Source: Glandiceps talaboti (lineage: Eukaryota > Hemichordata > Enteropneusta > Spengelidae). Taken from it: a stretch of 62,000 nt of DNA. The stretch is taken from NCBI RefSeq assembly GCF_964340395.1, contig NC_135550.1, positions 3,853,101 to 3,915,100 of the forward strand, read 5' to 3'. Of this stretch, positions 56,815 through 62,000 are shown piece by piece. The notes beneath the pieces are model-generated. The model saw only the letters and a list, made by a program, of their open reading frames with translations. It did no database searches and had not been told where the DNA came from. The translations under genes and the position numbers were made by a program. Position 1 is the stretch's first letter. Each line of letters starts with the position of its first letter.

Positions 56815-59290
56815 ACGTGTTAATTCCGAACTGCCATTGGTTGTATAAGGTATATGTGCCAATTCTAGGCTGTCATTGGTTGTACCAAATGGATGTACTA
56901 ATTCTGAATTGTCATTGGCTGTACCAGGTGTATGTACCAATTCTGGTGGTCATTGACCAATTCTGAACTGCAATTGGTTGTACTGAGTGTATGTACCAAT
57001 TTTGAACTGTCATTGGTTGTACCAGGTGTATGTACCAATTCCAAACTGCAATTGGTTGTACTGGGTGTGTGTACCAATTCTGAACTGTCATTGGTTGTAC
57101 TGGGTGTGTGTACCAATTCTGAACTGCAATTGGTTGTACTGGGTGTGTGTACCAATTCTGAACTGTTATTGGTTGTACTGGGTGTATGTACCAATTCTGA
57201 ACTGTTATTGATTGTACAAGGTGTATGTACCAATTCTGAACTGTTATTGGTTGTACTGAGTGTATGTACCAATTCTGAACTGTCATTGGTTGTACTGAGT
57301 GTATGTACCAATTCTGAACTGTCATTGGTTGTACTGGGTGTGTGTACCAATTCTGAACGGCAATTGGTTGTACTGGGTGTGTGTACCAATTCTGAACTGT
57401 TATTGGTTGTACTGGGTGTGTGTACCAATTCTGAACTGTTATTGATTGTACAAGGTGTATGTACCAATTCTGAACTGTTATTGGTTGTACTGAGTGTATG
57501 TACCAATTCTGAACTGTCATTGGTTGTACTGAGTGTATGTACCAATTCTGAACTGTTATTGGTTGTACTGGGTGTGTGTACCAATTCTGAACTGTTATTG
57601 ATTGTACAAGGTGTATGTACCAATTCTGAACTGTTATTGGTTGTACTGAGTGTATGTACCAATTCTGAACTGTTATTGATTGTACAAGGTGTATGTACCA
57701 ATTCTGAACTGTTATTGGTTGTACTGAGTGTATGTACCAATTCTGAACTGTCATTGGTTGTACTGAGTGTATGTACCAATTCTGAACTGTCATTGGTTGT
57801 ACTGGGTGTGTGTACCAATTCTGAACGGCAATTGGTTGTACTGGGTGTGTGTACCAATTCTGAACTGTTATTGGTTGTACTGGGTGTGTGTACCAATTCT
57901 GAACTGTTATTGATTGTACAAGGTGTATGTACCAATTCTGAACTGTTATTGGTTGTACTGAGTGTATGTACCAATTCTGAACTGTCATTGGTTGTACTGA
58001 GTGTATGTACCAATTCTGAACTGTTATTGGTTGTACTGGGTGTGTGTACCAATTCTGAACTGTTATTGATTGTACAAGGTGTATGTACCAATTCTGAACT
58101 GTTATTGGTTGTACTGAGTGTATGTACCAATTCTGAACTGTCATTGGTTGTACTGAGTGTATGTACCAATTCTGAACTGTTATTGGCTGTACTGGGTGTG
58201 TGTACCAATTCTGAACTGTCATTGGTTGTACTGGGTGTGTGTACCAATTCTGAACTGCAATTGGTTGTACTGGGTGTGTGTACCAATTCTGAACTGTTAT
58301 TGATTGTACAAGGTGTATGTACCAATTCTGAACTGTTATTGGTTGTACTGAGTGTATGTACCAATTCTGAACTGTCATTGGTTGTACTGAGTGTATGTAC
58401 CAATTCTGAACTGTTATTGGCTGTACTGGGTGTGTGTACCAATTCTGAACTGTTATTGGTTGTACTGGGTGTATGTACCAATTCTGAACTGTCATTGGTT
58501 GTACTGGGTGTGTGTACCAATTCTGAACTGTTATTGGTTGTACAGGTGTATGTACCAATTCTGAACTGTTATTGGTTGTACAGGTGTATGTACCAATTCT
58601 GAACTGTTATTGGTTGTACTGGGTGAATGTACCAATTCTGAACTGTTATTGATTGTACCAGGTGTATGTACCAATTCTGAACTGTTATTGGTTGTACTGG
58701 GTGTGTGTACCAATTCTGAACTGTAATTGGTTGTATCGGGTGTGTGTACCAATTCTGAACTGTTATTGGTTGTACTGAGTGTATGTACCAATTCTGAACT
58801 GTCATTGGTTGTACTGAGTGTATGTACCAATTCTGAACTGTAATTGGTTGTATCGGGTGAATGTACCAATTCTGAACTGTTATTGGTTGTACAGGTGGAT
58901 GTACCAATTCTGAACTGTCATTGGTTGTACTGGGTGTGTGTACCAATTCTGAACTGTTATTGGTTGTACAGGTGTGTGTACCAATTCTGAACTGTTATTG
59001 GCTGTATCAGGTGAATGTACCAATTCTGAACTGTTATTGGTTGTACCAGGTATATGTAGCAATTCTGAACAGTTATTGGTTGTACCAGGTGTATGTACCA
59101 GTTCTGAACTGTTATTGGTTGTACCAGGTGTATGTAGTAATTTTGGACTGACATTGGTTGTACCAGGTGGGTGGAGGGCTATGTACCAGGTGTATGTACC
59201 AATTCTGAACTGTTATTGGTTTTACCAGGTGTATGTAGCAATTCTGAACTGACATTGGTTGTACCAGGTGTACAGTTTTGGGACTGTCAT
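56815..59290. repeat. 39-bp minisatellite with a 12-unit higher-order repeat
   Basis: The unit is TGTACCAATTCTGAACTGTT then ATTGGTTGTACTGGGTGTG, about 60 copies, decayed at both edges. Variant units recur in blocks: CTGAACGGCAATTGG occurs at 57353 and again exactly 468 bp later (57821), 12 units away, with the same neighbours. Because 39 is a multiple of three and the unit lacks stops, three frames stay open for about 540-556 codons on both strands. That is a property of the unit, not evidence of a gene. Confidence 0.96.
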
Positions 59291-60354
59291 TGACTTACCA
59301 GGTGTGTCAGAGCTCCCAATTATTGTACCAGGTGTATGTGCATATTCCGGGCATTCATTTAATACTAGGTGTGTGTACAAACAAACTCTGAGCTGCCAGG
59401 TGTTGATCTGTACAGATTCAGTTGAAAAATTGCAACACAGCTGTGTATGTACAGAACTTTCTTAGATTTTATTTAAATTATCTATCGATGTCTTCCCAAA
59501 TATTTTTGGATTTCTTATTGGTCATGCCACATTTGCAGCAGCATCACATTTTTAGGCTTTCCATGTGTTAAGTTGTGCAGTGTGCAGTTGTGTTTTCAAC
59601 ATTCAATATTCACCAAAATTCTTCGTGTTCTAGTGTCCCTAGCCTTGTGGTGAATGGTGTATGAAGGAGTTACATATGGAGGGGGGGGGGGGGAATTGTT
59701 GTTACTGTGTTCAAAAGGAGATGTAGGGGTTACATTTCAGAGGGTAGGGGAATCACTAACACACACCCATACATTAAATAAGTAATCATGGCTGAAGAGC
59801 TAAGATGGGGGTGGGGGGGTGGGGGGGGGGGTATTGCCTTAGTTGTTTGGGTTGGTCGTTAGCAGGTGCTATTCATAGCCTCAAGTCCTGTGTACCCTGT
59901 GCTGCATTGTCAGGTACATTCCCAAGCAGTAACAATAGCCATGCTCCATTGTCATCTGTCTTCAATAAAAGAGCATTGAATGCCATATAAATGTTCTGCA
60001 ATACATAATTAGTATGGATTCAGACTAAGTAATGCTAAGTAAACTCAGTCTTAAATGCTAGTATATTGACAACATGTCATTTATGTAGCACCATAAGTAT
60101 ACAGACAGACATTTACCACCAACATCTACACATACATACATAGATACATACATGCACAGATACAGACAGACACATGCATGCGCATATATATCCACGCAGA
60201 CAGACAGACATAAACAAACAAACAAATAAACAGAAAGGTGAACAAAGGAGTGGGCCATCATCAAAGCATAACCTTAATCAGGAGTGCATGTTATTTTGCG
60301 CAGAATATTTGATCATTTTCACAAGTTGAGAAGTATAGGGGCACGCTTTCAAAA
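59291..60354. other. Intergenic stretch with G-runs and short tetranucleotide repeats
   Basis: G-runs at about 59680-59693 and 59805-59830; CATA/CAGA repeats at 60100-60230. No exon or element ends recognised. Confidence 0.4.
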
Positions 60355-61281
60355 GTAAAAAATAGTGCCAATGGCACTGTAGCACAAATGGGTTTTTAAA
60401 AAACATTTATCCACATGCTGATCTATACTACATACAGGTGACGTGTTCATTTGCCGAATGATTATCCAGTTGTCTATCCAACACTTGTTACCTTTACAAT
60501 ATATTTTGTCATTGAGCTGTTGCTATGGGTGTGGTCTTGTTGCTAGGTTTAGTTGCATATATTTTTTGAATGTTTATTTATTTGCCTATTAATCCCTGTT
60601 ATTATCTTTGCAATATATGTGATCATTTGGCTGTTGCTATGGGGTGGTCATAGTTGCTGGGGACATTTGTATACATTTTTTTGAATTTTTGCTCACTTGT
60701 CTACCAGATGATGTTATTTTAGCAAAATATACTGGCATTTCATTGTTGCTATGGGCATGGTCATGGTTACTAGGGCCAATTGTGTCAAAATGTTTTGCAG
60801 AAAATCTGAAAAATAACACTTCTAGAAACATCTCACCAAAATTTCAGTCTCATTGGCCTAGTACTTTTTGAGATACAAATTTTTGACCAAAATTCACATT
60901 TTTACACCTAATTTGCATATGCTTAATATCTATACACTCCCAGATGCATCCCCATTAAATTTCAGCCCAATCTGTTCAATAGTTTTGGAATTAAAGATTT
61001 TTGACCAAAAAGACACATTTTAGCCCTAATTTCCATATCACCGGTAGAATCATGTCATGAACAAATCTTAATCTACACACCCCGCAAAACGTTCCCGCCA
61101 AATTTCAGATCAATCTGCAAAGTAGTTTCGACAAGTTGTTTTACCCAAAATGTCATTTTTGACCAAAATCACATACCTGTGATGCGATCATTTTGCTTTG
61201 AACATTTCCCAACTAGACACCTAAGGTAATGTCCCCACCACATACCAAGGCAATCAGTCTGACGGTTTTTGAGTTTGTCGT

Positions 61282-61321
<40 letters not shown>

Positions 61322-61408
61322 GCACGCACACACACACACACACACAGACAGACACCTTACCATGCCTACAGCACTACTGAACATTATCAGTTCAGTTGTG
61401 CTAATAAA
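60355..61408 (-). mobile_element. Dispersed microsatellite-bearing element, copy 6 (minus strand)
   Basis: On the minus strand it starts TTAGCACAACTGAACTG with GTTCAGTAGTGCTGTAGGCA, continues through (GT)n (61282-61345), the 150-bp units and three 115-bp units, and ends TTTGTGCTACAGTGCCATTG and GCACTATTTTTTAC. It is the only copy in this orientation. Confidence 0.8.
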
Positions 61409-62000
61409 ACTATAAAATTGAGGATTTGAAAGCTTTCAGTTTATCATTTGTCACCACATGTTGTAAACCGACACAGTAAAACTGTCATATTGTTTACAAG
61501 AAGCCCAGTTTTACATCTCCCTGTATATAATTGATAACCTTGTCAGCTTTGATTTATGCATCCTATGGCCAATTAAGCATACTGATCCTACTTGTCAAAG
61601 TATGTCCATTACAATTCCCAATACATACAGTCTTACTTAGTGGATATGCAGTCTGCTTTCAATGGACCACTATCTCCTAAAATGGATTCAGTGCTAATAA
61701 AAACATGATGGCAAACAAACTTTTCCCACTTAGATCCTGTAAATTTCAGTTGCACTTTCTTGTCAACTCTTTGGTTTCATTTCAAATCTTCAGAAAATTA
61801 CTAAATCTTTGTGGCGTTGTCTGATGAATATAACTTCGTGGCCAATCTTTCCTGTAAACAAGAGCTTGGACCCAAGTATCTTGACATGGTATATGATACA
61901 TGTACTTTAGTCTAGTTCCTATACGTTATGTTGGCATCCAGACTAATGATCCCTAGTTAGAGATTATCTATGGTTTTCATTCTGTTGTGGTGAAAGATAC
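61409..62000. other. Right edge, nothing recognised
   Basis: AT-rich sequence without an exon-like frame, element terminus or tandem repeat that I could identify. Confidence 0.45.

Noticed and set aside
56898-58602. Three overlapping ORFs of 540-556 codons on both strands
   Set aside because: A stop-free 39-bp unit keeps several frames open at once; unit variation shows no coding constraint.

Overview
This is a window of a repeat-rich, AT-leaning animal (eukaryotic) genome. Genes are split by GT-AG introns of 0.2-9 kb. A BBS1 gene means a ciliated eukaryote. An ST8Sia-type sialyltransferase, a 2A-like motif in a LINE-like fragment and many LINE families together suggest a marine invertebrate, most likely a deuterostome such as a hemichordate, lancelet or echinoderm. 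The species cannot be fixed from the sequence alone. Nothing prokaryotic, no CRISPR array and no convincing tRNA or rRNA gene was seen.

Two protein-coding genes could be rebuilt exon by exon, with splice phases that agree at every junction. (1) BBS1, minus strand, 13616 down to 1424: 13 coding exons, 537 codons. About the last 50-60 residues lie beyond the left edge. One intron has a GC-AG boundary. (2) An alpha-2,8-sialyltransferase (GT29, ST8Sia family), plus strand, 24867 to 44180: six coding exons, exactly 1020 nt, 339 residues. It has a type II membrane anchor, sialylmotifs L, S, III and VS, and four well-placed cysteines. Two weaker gene traces are a CpG-rich candidate first exon at 16791-16873 (+) and a well-formed terminal coding exon at 55378-55458 (+) without recognised upstream exons.

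The rest is mostly repeats. There are five large minisatellites: 50 bp in BBS1 intron 1; 36, 38 and about 31 bp in three successive sialyltransferase introns; and 39 bp at 56.8-59.3 kb. A family of about 1-1.5 kb elements, each with a microsatellite and two sets of internal tandem units, occurs about seven times. G-rich terminal-inverted-repeat (TIR) elements with 3-bp TTA/TAA target duplications look like non-autonomous PIF/Harbinger-type transposons. There are also several foldback MITEs, and LINE fragments from at least four lineages, one with a restriction-like endonuclease C-terminus.

Several nests give an insertion order. An endonuclease-type LINE (48034-52117) is split by a TIR element (48236-51219), which itself holds another element. 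A reverse-transcriptase fragment is split by a second LINE tail with a 7-bp duplication (32687-33393). A TIR element holds a LINE (53571-55101), and one TIR element sits in another (27131-29236).

The two genes have unrelated roles, ciliary trafficking and Golgi glycosylation, and nothing suggests they work together. I found no new multi-gene system. The most unusual signals are the repeat architecture inside the sialyltransferase introns, the nested transposons and the microsatellite-bearing dispersed family.
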